Assembly (NCBI GenBank): GCA_001247695.2
Contig: LGRX02010106.1
Location: 19,668 to 83,667 of the forward strand
Length of the DNA stretch: 64,000 nt
DNA from: Cymbomonas tetramitiformis
Taxonomy: Eukaryota > Chlorophyta > Pyramimonadophyceae > Pyramimonadales > Pyramimonadaceae
Reading direction: 5' to 3'
The stretch's first letter is position 1, and each line of letters begins with the position of its first letter. The translations under genes were made by a program, and so were the position numbers. Below, one piece after another: positions 30,379-41,732 of the stretch. Below the pieces are notes generated by a model that had not been told where the DNA came from, made no database searches, and saw only the letters and a list, made by a program, of their open reading frames with translations.

Positions 30379-31969
30379 GCTCGTGCCCCCACCACTGCTG
30401 AGGAGTTTTACAAGGATGAATCAGTTTGGGTGTCCACCCCTGTACGGGCATCTACCGCTCACGGTTACAGTGAGCGGTTAGATTACGCATCTCACTACAG
30501 TGAAGAACTTTGCCGTCTACTTCGTACTTACGGCTACAAAGCTGCTTCTGGATTATCCCTGGACGGCGAGGACGCCGAAACCGACTTCACCGTCCTTCTG
30601 GCTAACTTGGCCCACGTCCTGTCCCCGATTTCGCACTTTGAATTCGACAAGCTTCTGGACCTGGACCACGAGTTCGACGAGTACCACATGGCCCTCAACG
30701 AGCTCATCTTCGTGATCCTCCCGACAGTCTTGCGAGGCACTGCCCTCGCCCTTCAGGAGGAGTCCTCGCGCATCTATCCGCATGATGGCCGCGCAGCACT
30801 CCAGCGGCTTCGGTTCCACGTGGAAGGCATCGGCGACCCCGACTCCAACCGCTACTGGACGAAGCTGCGTGCTTTAATCATCGACGAGTCCAACGACCCC
30901 GCCCCCCAGCTTACGGTGTTCCGCAAGCTGGCGGACAAACACGCCAAGCTCCACCCCGCGTACAGCGACGTCAACAGGGTGGAGGACCTTCGTCATGTGC
31001 TGAAGATGTCCGCGGCGGTCTCCCCTCACGTCACCCCCTTGTATCTGGTGGTGCTGCGCGAGCTCACCGCCGGTGCGCGATTCTCCTTCTCGTCCCTCTC
31101 CTTGCGCATCTGCACAGTGCACCGGGATGAGGGGAGGCTCGCTCGCCTCACCACGCCCCCGCCGCCTACCTCCGGTGGTGGCAACGGCGGGCGTACTCCT
31201 GCGGGCGGCGGACGCGGTGGTGTGGGGACCTTCATGGCGCTCCGCAGCGATGCGTACGTGGAGCCCAAGGGCACATGGAAGGCGAAGGGCGGCAGGCACC
31301 TGCAGTGGGAAGGCGCAGGGTTCCCCTGCGTCACCTGTTTTCGACTCTAGGGCCTCACGGATGGCCACCCCTCCACCAAGGGTGTGTGCCCCTACGCATG
31401 CCGGCAATCTTTTGCCCCTGACCGCATTCCTCTCGCGGCGAAGCCCGCTCATGACCGCCCCCCCATCTCTCGTTGGCCGACTCCGCCAGACCCCCCGCCC
31501 CCTGTGCGGGCCATGGCTCTTCAAGCTCCACAGGATCCGGCTCCGGACTCTGCAACCGACGTTGCCATCATGGGGTTTCGTGCCGCCGATCCTCCTGCGG
31601 AAGATGAGTTGTTGGCAACTGAGTCTTCCGCAGCCGCAACCGCGGTTGACACGTCTCCATCGACTGCCGCGTTCAATGCCATGGAGTTGGACGACGACGA
31701 CACCGATTGGCCGGCTTTCCGCACGGTCCCTTGGGTGCCGAGCATCAACCATTGAGCACAAAATGTACAGCCAAGGAAACAGATGAAAAGAAAACAACAA
31801 AAAAAAAAAATGAGAAAGCCCGATCGTGTGATGTGCTTGCTAGATTTTAGGATGACGCCGGCAGTAGCCAATCTAGTCGGGTTGAAAAAGGCCCCTTAGA
31901 TCCGAACAATCCTGCAGGCCCACGTAACACTTGCATTTGGTCACCTCACACCTACGTGGTGAGGTGGTG

Positions 31970-32225
31970 TCACGGGGGATGCAACTTTCACCCCCAGTAT
32001 ATGGGTGACTGTTGCCCCCCTTCCGCTGTCACCCCTCACTGTGCTGTGACTCTCTGCTGTGTCACGTGCCGCATCATCACCGACCGCCGGGAATATTAAA
32101 ACAGTCTCTGTATTCTAATATTCACCTTAGTACTGTATCCGAAACCCTGAGTCCACGGCTTCAGCTTTCGTCTCTGTGAAACCTTATAATATATTACAGC
32201 CGTATATATTTTAGCTTTCCCATCA
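31970..32225 (+). repeat. GagE-5 3' LTR
   Basis: 256 bp, same length and almost the same sequence as the 5' LTR at 26069. Confidence 0.93.
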
Positions 32226-33677
32226 GCCTACTCTTCCTAGACCCAAAGTACCTATACCTGTACCTGACCCCCACAATCTCAAAATCGAGAGCACCTGAAG
32301 GTAAAGGTATTACCTGTGCAGGGCCCTGAAAATCACTAGCAAATCATCAGATGGCATGGCATGGCATGGCATGGCATGCCATATGACACAGCATCAGCAC
32401 ACGGGCACCAAGCGATAGCGAAGGCGGAGTTTTCAGTTTATTCCCCTTCGCTTGACGGGCACAATCAAGTCTCAAGTGCCCCACGAAGCTCAAAACATCT
32501 CAAAACCCAATCGCGATTCTTGACCTGCCGATGTCGTGGCTTCAACGAATGGATTTCTTAATGCAATGATTCATTTGTCAATCCTGCGGTCATTTTCATC
32601 GTCGTAGAAGTCAGATGGGTCAAGATCCTCACGTATGGGGAAAGCGGAAAGGGCCGAATCCCCGACGAAAAACATCCGGATGACCCGATGAAGGGGGAAG
32701 GTTCACTCGTTCACTCAGTGAATGAGAGCAGCCAACACTTTTGAAAGAGCTGTTGAGGCATTGTAGGTAAACGACGAACTTCCAAGAGTTTGATAAGATA
32801 TATTTTCAACGCAAAGTATGTTTTAATTTTTTTAATTTTTGCAACTTGGAAGAAATATGAAGTGAAGTTACTTTTTTCCTGCTCCAGAATCCTTCCACGC
32901 CTTGCGGGAGCTTGTGGATCCGGCATGACACAAGGGAGGCATCCATAACACAGTCAACGAGAGCAGATTCCCGTAAGTCATTTGAGGAATATTTGAAAAT
33001 AAATACAAAGTTTCGACCAGTAAATGTGGTAGACGAACCTTCCGAGCGGGTGTGGTCTACTTCGGTGAGAGCACGTGACCGCAACAGAGGCTCGAAAACG
33101 CTTCGTCCCAGTTATCTGTTTTCACGTCGGTCGCACCTGGGTTGAGCTTTTTCCAGCTTCGCTCGCTTCATAATACTGTAGGTTTTCAGCATTTATAGTA
33201 GGGATTTAAGCAGGTAGTGTATACGGGGTCCAAGAACTACTGAAGTATTCAACGTTTTTCGAACCGTTCGCCCGTCGAGAAAGCAGTCGAGAATCATCCA
33301 CGGCGTTCCCTTTGGCACCTCTAACTCCTAGCCCAATTACTTGCAGCGCATTTCACCTCGTATGCAGGTCTTGCTTTTTTCTTGTTCCCCTCTGCTTGAG
33401 TACTTTTTTACGGCGAAATGTGAGTTTGAAGCAAAACCACCTTTCATCCTCTGAGTCCCAAACAGTTTGTATTCGAAGCTGACACCATTCCACCGTGAAG
33501 AATTGATGCCAAGTTCTCCCACCCTGTACTGAAGCCCGAACTTTAGTCCCAGGATACAATCCTCGTCTACGTGACGGCCTCACCGAAGTGTAGTCTTTCG
33601 ATTGATTTCTCCCACGTGCTTGAACACAGGGCATATCAGAATCGAGCGTTATTCCTTTCCCTAACCTCCACGCCGGT
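32226..33677. other. Unassigned spacer
   Basis: Right of GagE-5 the sequence changes to moderate GC content with no element signatures. A short GGCATGGCAT microsatellite is at about 32351-32377. The small open frames on both strands show no family similarity. The stretch ends at the two-exon orphan gene and may contain its promoter. Confidence 0.4.
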
Positions 33678-34138
33678 ATGGACTTGCGTCAAGTGCATGG
33701 CATTACTGACGTTGGGGTCCTGGAGGACCCGAGCTCGACACTGAACCAAAGGGCGGGCCACACCCCACGAACCGACGCGATGGATACCTCGACCTCCATT
33801 ATGAACAACATGGTTCTCGCCAACTTGCAAGCGGGGACGCCCATACCGGCCCGACCAGGAATTGTCATAGACGATATACCCGCTGCTCCCAGGAAGAAAG
33901 GCCCTCCCGACGACTCGCCATTTGCACAGGTGAGCACGGGGAAGCACTCAGGAACTTTCTTCTGAGGAGAAAAGCAATCCTTCTCACGCATGTTCAGTGT
34001 TTGTACTATTCTCGACCGCCCACAAGGGACGAAGCCTTTTCTGCTGTGGGACTTCCTGACAAATGGGATGAGTGCCTTGCAAGCGTTATGAGGAGTCGTT
34101 TCGGGGCAGCCGGAGCAAACTTTCCGCAAACTGTGTAA
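33678..34138 (+). CDS. Two-exon orphan protein, about 130 residues
   Basis: Exon 1 is 33678-33929 (84 codons from ATG), ending at GCACAG|GTGAGC. A 68-bp intron ends TGTTCAG at 33997. Exon 2 is 33998-34138 (46 codons plus TAA). Both junctions are phase 0 and the joined frame is open. The first exon has a Pro/basic segment near its end (PAAPRKKGPPDD); the second contains RPPTRDEAFSAVGLPDKWDE. I do not recognise a family and see no signal peptide or membrane segment. The matched consensus splice sites and coding-like composition are the basis for calling it. Confidence 0.55.
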
Positions 34139-37100
34139 ATCGGCTGTCCTCTTGGAGGGAGCCTCTAGGCAACCTGGTCGAGATATCTGTCGTGTCAGTT
34201 GCTCTCCTGTTTTATTTTATGACCATCCTTGTTCGGGTCCGTTCGCCATAACACAATGTCAGTGCACCCTTGTGCAGCGCTTCTTTGACTTCGCTAAGTC
34301 GACTAAGACGATCCGTCTGTGTTTGACTGCTTATTTGTTTTTAACCCCAGGTCTTTTCGAAACCTTTTTTTGTATTCAAAAACCCAAGGAACCGCAAGAT
34401 CACGCACGTACTGTGAGCGATAAACTCTGACCCAGTGCAAGTGTTACCGCCTCCGCTTATGCCAGTATCTCATAGGACTCGCGCCGTGCAGAGTTTTAAA
34501 ACATCCAATTTTTTTGTATCCGGCGTGTTTTAAACCTGCCGGGAGTACAGCGGTGGTTGCTATCCGCTTTTGAAGGACAAAACTCACGTTGACTGATTTC
34601 GAGAAGCCGACTGCACGCCCCCACGGTGTTCGGTGTAGGATGACTTGCCGGGCGGCCCCTTGCAGAAGCTTTTTGTGTCTTAGTCCCACACCTTTCCCGG
34701 TCGATTGGGAGTATCCCTGCTTTAAAAAAGGCGCAGGAAAGTGTGGTCGTTCGTATTGTGATAGGCGAGATCACCTTATTTCTTCTTTCCTGGCTGGCAC
34801 TGGGTTCACCGTGCTGAGGCCAGCATGGATTCTCATATGGGTGGTGCGCCCCTCCTTCCCACAGGGTCTATCCACCTCCGCGAGTGCAAGCAGGTGTCGC
34901 GAGCGCCTTGCCGCAGCTGCCCGCTACACGAGGAGGTGTGCAGGCTGGCTTGGCACCTCAACCAACAGCCACTCACACCCTGAGGCCTCTGCTTCCTCTC
35001 CGGACGGTGGAAGTTCACATTCTTGCCATGTTGTTATCCGTCATGCGAGCGACTTGCTCGGCGTGATAACGTTTGATGCAGCACGAGGACTTCTGTTCTG
35101 TGTAGTAAACAACGTTGCCAACTAGCGGTTTAGAAAGGCAGCAGGAAGGTGCAGTGCTTCCTACTTGGATATCACTGGCACGCTGTGGGACTCGTTTGCT
35201 GGGGCGAGCAGGTGCCAGAGTCCAATGCAGGTCGAAAACGAGGATCCGGTGTGCTCACACTACTTTTGCTTATCAACTTAAGCGTGCCGTCACTTTTCCA
35301 TGCAGATGGTGTCCTGAGCTGCTTTCGCCTGCGCGTCAACCAGAGAGAAGGGTGACGAGAATATCTCAGTTTTGTTTTCATTTGTCGATCGGCTTCCTTG
35401 CTTTCGGGAGCCCCTCAGTGCCTGCTATTGTCATTCCTGCTCTGCCGGTTATGCCCTAGCACCGAAGTCCTCGAGGGGCTCGCCGGCTGTCCAGTTTCTC
35501 ACTGCCGGCTGACCAGCAGGCTTGTCCTTACTCCTGGAACCCGGAGAGACCCTGTCTGTCTCCGTATTCTGAATTGGGTGTGTGGTTAAAGTGCTCACTG
35601 AAGTGTGAGCAGCGTCCACGTCCACGATCATCATCAAGGCTTTTACTTTTCGTTGCGCCTCTCTGTCGTTACTCTCGCTTGCCTTTGTGCACTTCAAGTG
35701 TCCGTCTCCTTTGGTAGCTAATGGTCGGAGCTGCGCTGGTGTGTTCAAGCACACTGTCTAGCCGCGGTTTACTGTGACTTACCGAAGGACCCCCTGGTGC
35801 CACGCAGTATGCGGAGTGCCTGGCTCCTGCGCTAGAGAGATCCAGCACATACACTGGTCCTCGTAAACGGTTGGACGAAACGCTAGTAAGTGGCATCCCT
35901 CACCGTGAACTGCTCTTGCACACACTTGTCCATATGCAGACACTGTTTGGTTCTCTTCATGTATCTATGGACAGCCTCTGCAGCCCCTTCTAATATCGGG
36001 CTCTCTCTCTCTCTCGCAAGGTTCCTAACAGCTGACCGCAAGCAGAACTTTCACACCACCTGCTTGAGGTCTTGACGAGCTCTTTTGGCAGTCAGGGGCT
36101 TTGTGGCTCTGTCCGTGGATGCAGGATGAGCTGTCCCCGGGGAATTATGTGACTCCGAAAAAGCTAAGAGGTGCCGAGGACATGTTTGCATCAATGCAAC
36201 TGTAAATATCTCACTACGCCCCATCTTTTAGTGTGAGAGAAAAGGAAGTAGAGGCACCGAAAGGCGCACGACGATTTTCTGAACTGAAAGTAGATCCCGG
36301 CTAACCCCCGGGATCCAATTGTCAGCAGTAACACCTGCCTGGCAATATAATGACCAACCCAACCTATTTTCTCGTGTACTGTGTAAAATCATGGGTGTTG
36401 CAGGGTTTTCTTCATGCTTGACAATGAAGGGGCATTGGTCTTGAAAATTCGACTGGTGCATGCTTCCGTGAAAAAACAATGGAGTTTTAATGCTGCACCT
36501 CACTTTCAAATTGTTATTATGGTCTTCATATGGTGGCTATTGAAATCACGGGACTACAATTGGTGTTATCCTGGGTGAAAGGGTGAGGGGGGAACTTCGT
36601 TAAACCTGATTGTTAGAAACTCAGAATTGGTGTATGTCGAGAGCCTAATGTGAGAAAGCTTGAGCCGTTGACGAACACCGATTTGGTACATAAAAAGGGT
36701 TTTTGTCATCATCTTGCAAGGGTGATATTAGGTAATATAATGACATGGTCCGCACTCTTTCAGTCTGGATGCAAGAGTATTGTAACCAGTGAGGATAGCG
36801 GCATCCGTGGGAGATAATAACCGATTGTTCAATTTAAAAGGGATACCCAACCTTTTAGTGGTATGTAATGAAATCATGTTCGGGGCGCCATTTACGGCAC
36901 TCTTGGGGATATCAGGTACTATGGGTTAATGGTACTGCGTATGGCAAGGTATAGTAAGGTACATATGGTACTGCAGTACTCGCGGGAATGCGCCCGATCC
37001 AGGGAATGTTGATCGATATTTATATATGGACTTCGATACTGATTCTGTAACATGTTGAACTGTACGGATGCTACATATCCAATGTAGAATGTTCAGATAT

Positions 37101-39400
37101 GGAGTTGTGCATGCTCGACATGCCAGTAAACTGAAACGCCACACCCGTACATGATTTATTGCTAGATTTCCCCAAATGTGCGATGATATATGGTGTATTG
37201 GTTGACCGTTTCGAGAAATGGCGAAATGACTTGAACGCACGTTCGCAGCAATAGTTGTCATATCGGCGGTGACTCGGCAAAGAATATCTCGAAATACATA
37301 CTTTCGTTCACGTATATGCCGCGTTGAGGGCTGTGTAGCGCATTTCGTGCTGTGAAGCGATCACTGATATTCCACCAAACACCACGTTCCGTGCGCTTGA
37401 ACCTCGAACTTTACGTTGTATGTTTCTATGTTGGCAGAGCGACCCGAAATTTATTTCTGGCGGGATAGGGGAAGTTTTCAAATACCAGGTCACCGATGAT
37501 ACGGTTTGCTATATTTGGGTGTTTATGTATGCTTCCGCTTTCTAAATCGAGCTCGCGAGTTCCTTGACCCGGTGTAGAAACGTTATTTGGTGCCGCCACG
37601 CATTCGGTGAGAATATGCATAGGAGAATCACGGATGGTACGATTGCTCGCTTGTGAGCGTGTTTTACTCCTGGGACTGCTTACAAGCGCGGATTCCAATA
37701 GAAATATGTTCATGGTCCCGCCGGCGGGTTACATATACCGTAAAGTGCAATCAGGGTAGAACATGATTATCACATTCTGACTCAGTTGAGATCATGCTGG
37801 AATTCAAATGAACTATGTCCCGCCTCCGCCCCTTTGCTCAGTGATATTTGCTATTTCAACGTATATGCATTTATCACTCTACGCAAGCATGTTGGTCGAA
37901 AAAAGCCACAACACAACGAAAACAAATTTTAATACACTCTTTTTCCATTTTACGTAAAGGATAAAGGGCGACGAAATTGGTGATATTTTGAATGTGCAAA
38001 GGTGCATTTGCGTGCTTCTCCACGAGTAATAGTTCTAAATGGTACATATCGGTCAAAACGTGCCAGGATACAAAGCGACAAGTGCAAAGTGCGAGACAGC
38101 TAGGAATTGCACGAAGTGTCACTTTCAGCGGCGCAACAAAGTGGAGTATGCAACCCACGGACACTCCAGAGCCAGTCGCTTTGTAGTAAGCCAGAGTGTA
38201 ATTAATTTCTACTCCAGAGCCATTGACAACCGACCATACTGGGGGATCCTAAAGTAGCTCGATACGAAGAAACGTGACATTGCGTCATGATGTCCTGCCT
38301 AATGGTGATCTGCGCCGCTTGGAGCGCAAGCTGTGCTAGGAGGCGAGCACAAGAGCCTGAAACGCAAGTAAATGGCCAAAACTGGCTAAGTACAAAAATG
38401 CAGCGTACGAGTACGGAGTATAGTACCACAATGAGGACCTTACTAATAATATAGCGACTGCGATTGCCATCGGTGGCAATCGCAGTTCCTCTTCACCGTG
38501 TTAAGGTGCACATGGTGGTTATCATAGTACAGAGTACGGACTAGAGTACAGTTGAGTTCCCGCCAAGCTGAGTTCCGAGATGCATAAGAACTCAAGCTTC
38601 GGGGAAGACAACTGAACTGTAAAAATTAACATAATACGTGTAAGAAAAAAGTAACAGCCAAAATCGTTACCTTGTATTGAAAGCATACATCCGATATATA
38701 AATAAGCATATCCCGAATAGTTAAGTACCTGTAATATCGAAACCATACACGTGCGGTCGTATAACATTAGGGGCCAAATAATTAAGGAGATATGCATGAG
38801 AAGAGAAGAGCTGAAGAGTGGAGACTCCCACACAAGCCGGCCCAGGTAGAGGAACAGGGTGGTTTCTGGAGTAGGATGCCACGAAGGAGTATGCCTTTGT
38901 TTCGCGGCGTTTTCCCCTGTCGTGTTATGACCATCTTGAGTAGTGATTGATTGCCCCCCACACACAGAGTCCGCTTTCGTGAAGCGGAGGTTACAGACCC
39001 CCCCATAACATTTCACCGCCTTATCAGTGCTGCCTGAAATTCATGATACGCTTCTGCTCTTCCCTTCGTTGATTTATAAGCATATGCGCTCCGTCAACAG
39101 CATATAGCGTGATCGTCCGGTTCGTCCCGAATTGACTTGGCAGCATGCATCACGCCTGTGACCATTGCATTCGGCGAGAGGACGATGTTTAGTATGCACG
39201 CGGATTAGTGACGTTTTCGCCGCCAATAAAAATAGTGATCCGGTTGGTTCAACAATGGTATGCTGGATGGTGCGGTCCACGCGTCAGCGTGGAATGACTC
39301 CATCAATTATTGGAAATTCGTACACCGAATAAGAATGGTTCCAAGAAGTAAGCTCCAACAGCTCGAAATTGAAAGATGCGCTGTTCTAGGACGGTCATTT
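34139..39400. other. Unassigned 5.3 kb, possible undetected exons
   Basis: No protein family is recognised. On the - strand, frames at 35669-35896 (with GPVYVLDLSSAGARHSAY) and 36228-36509 (with RCSIKTPLFFHGSMHQ) have coding-like composition and could be exons, but no consistent splice chain was built. A TCTCTCTC run is near 36000. From about 36.6 to 39.2 kb the sequence is AT-richer and looks intergenic. No mobile-element termini were found. Confidence 0.3.
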
Positions 39401-39409
39401 GTGTTATTG

Positions 39410-41070
39410 AACTGTACATATAATACGAACGTCGTTACAGAGTGGCACGCAGGCGTTTCCCGACGAGTATATGCGACGGAACAAGCGTCTCAAGGTCATG
39501 ACACTCTACTTCTGTGCGCAGGAAGGGCCGCTTATTGCAGGTAGGTTGGCAGTTCTCTATTACCAAGGGTCTGAATCGCTCGCTGCAATATTTTAGGGCT
39601 CAAGTGTGTGTAACGCCAGTAATCAAGTACAGTAACTCACGGGCCCCAAGGCCAAACTTGTCAACGAACACATGGCTCGACAAGTCGAGTCCATTTTGAG
39701 CGCGTTGCTCCAAGCTGTAGATAAATTCAAGCAAATTATCATGGATATTAATGGAGTGTACTACTTCAAGGGTCACTGATGAATCTTCGTCACATCGACT
39801 TGTCCTGAGGCGGGTGGATACGACTTCCTGTTTGCAGGTACGCACCTGTTTTGCTCTCGCTTCTTAGACGCCTATTGCCGCAAACCATACAATTTCCGAA
39901 GCGATCCTACTCGACAGGCAATTGGGAACAGAAATAATAGACACTTTGTGCGTTTTTACTTCTTGAGTCAGTCAGTGTTCTCAAGGGGCCAGCAATATAT
40001 TCATGCGTTGTTCTTCGTTTCGGCAGGTGCCCCAAAATATTGACCATTATCGAATCCTCTGGTGTGGAGCATCGAGGCAAAGTCTACCCTCAATCATGAT
40101 GATATAGACGAAGTTCTCATTCGACTTCACTGCTGCGGTGCCCGATGTGGATATACAGAATAACGACTGCCCTACTGGAGATGCTCACAACCAATTACAA
40201 AAGACTCTCAATCGTGAGTGAGCGCAAATGCGACGAAAGGCGAGATGCAAGGAGTGCTATCGTTCTTTCTGTTCAGTGCCACGCTACACACACTCCCAGA
40301 GGGCATGTTTATATTCTTAGTAGCTTTCTTTGTATTAGAGACAAATAACTAGCTTCACAGTGTTCTATCAGGTCGCTCACAACTTCATATCGCTTCTTGC
40401 CCCTCAGTGGTATCGATCGTACCACGAAGTACTTGTGGCATTCATACATTTACATTTCGGGAAGAGATGGTGCCTCCAAATGTATCCACGGCATTGCGTT
40501 TTTACGAGGGGAGAGTAAGGGTGTTTAATGATTCATGCCCGTATTGAAAATACGAACTGTCTCCAAACTGGTAGAGCACTGAAGCAAATACCACTTGTTT
40601 TCTCTTCAATTATCCAACGCCTAGTATATTTTGACAACTCGCAGATATTCGCCCTGCTGCCCTAATATGCGAGGCTCGTTCAGTGTGGCAGACCCTCTCC
40701 ATCTCATTGACGACGATGCAAGACCTTTGTTGAAATTTAAGGTAGAATGTAACTTCCCCACCATTTGCCGGTGTCAGCGTAACCATACGAGTGCTTTATG
40801 CTTGTTTGGGTGCTGGCTCCTGCACCTTATATGTAGATCTCTCCGAACTGTAAGATGTCGTACGCATGAGCTGCGTGCCTCATGTACACCGCTCCCCGTG
40901 CTAAAGGACTGTCACACTAATGAAGACAGCAACAGCGCCATGCTTTTTGATGCCTCGGGATCTGACGTGTGTCCAATCATTAACCTAAAAGCCGCATGCT
41001 CACCTATCACGCGTGCATATTTGATACTTATGAACCTGCACCTGGCATGCCTCGATCCTTGCCATCTTCC
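39410..41070 (-). CDS. Probable multi-exon gene of unknown function
   Basis: Several coding-like segments lie in order on the - strand with plausible splice edges: about 41040-40918 (EHAAFRLMIGHTSDPEASKS), about 40740-40640 (LASSSMRWRGSATLNEP), about 40130-40075 (AVKSNENFVYIIMIE), 39839-39613 (SSVTLEVVHSINIHDNLLEF, then HVFVDKFGLGARELLYLIT) and about 39500-39410 (SVMTLRRLFRRIYSSG). The last two can be joined in phase. I do not recognise the protein, and parts of the chain may be false. It would be the downstream neighbour of the Der gene on the same strand. Exact exon ends and the start codon are not resolved. Confidence 0.35.
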
Positions 41071-41732
41071 CAGTTGGATAGTTTGTTTGGTGCTTTCCCT
41101 CTCCACAGAATCCTGTGAAAACAAACGTCCCCCCCTCACTCCCCCTCATTCCCCCTTGTAACTCGGGGACAGACGATCCTCAAATAAAGGTCTGTATTTG
41201 CCGAGGACACAGCAAGTCAGCTTAGCTCCATGGTGATGCCGTGCCGATGGAACTGAATATGTGGATATTCCGCGCATGCAGGTTTGAGTGACTTAAAGAC
41301 ATCACACTGTCTTGCTCAAAATGATGCAGAATCCTCTGTGGACGCAGATGCCGGGCATCCAGACACAAAAGTTGCATTATCTGTGAGTTGCTCATCCTTG
41401 GACAGACTCCTGTGGCATCACGTAACCACAAAGGATCGGCTGCACTATGTACCCTCACCGGGGATCAAAGGATTCAGCAGACACTTCGGGTCACTTATCT
41501 GGGTTCTCCGGGGCTTACTAGTGAAGAATGGGACCCCCTAAGCCTTACTGAGCCCCTTTGCATCTGCAATGCCGGCGCGCTGCTACCGTGTCTCTGGAGC
41601 CGGTAGTAACTTTGAAAGGATCTCCCCATAGCTCGCTTTTGAACAAAAGCAGCACACTTGAATATGCTTGTCATATCAATACATTTGTATATGGTGTGAT
41701 GGTATTTTAGAGTGATATAATGCTTGTGGTCA

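Larger units (their letters stand above)
26596..31755 (+). pseudogene. GagE-5 Gag split by GagE-6, one in-frame TAG
   Basis: Coding runs 26596-26795 and resumes in phase at 30384, after the second copy of GCTCG, to the stop at 31755: 524 codons, close to the 530 of GagE-1. A TAG at 31348-31350 replaces the Trp codon found in the GagE-1 Cys/His cluster (CFRMWG against CFRL-stop-G), so the Gag was also disabled by a point mutation. The N terminus (LGNALRAARA), capsid-like region, Cys/His cluster and DWPAFR motif near the C terminus match GagE-1. The insertion falls in the Ser/Pro-rich N-terminal part. Confidence 0.85.
26069..32225 (+). mobile_element. GagE-5, gag-only LTR retroelement carrying a nested element (TSD GCCTA)
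   Basis: 256-bp LTRs at 26069-26324 and 31970-32225 match along their length and are flanked by GCCTA (26064-26068 and 32226-32230). The gag is interrupted at 26795 by GagE-6. Without that insert the element is about 2.6 kb. GAGGTGGTG precedes the 3' LTR; GGTTTGGGCTGCACC follows the 5' LTR. LTRs start TC rather than TG, like GagE-1 and GagE-2. Confidence 0.93.

Noticed and set aside
40631..41161. 176-codon + strand frame
   Set aside because: Cys-rich random-looking translation; the - strand segments in the same interval look more coding-like.
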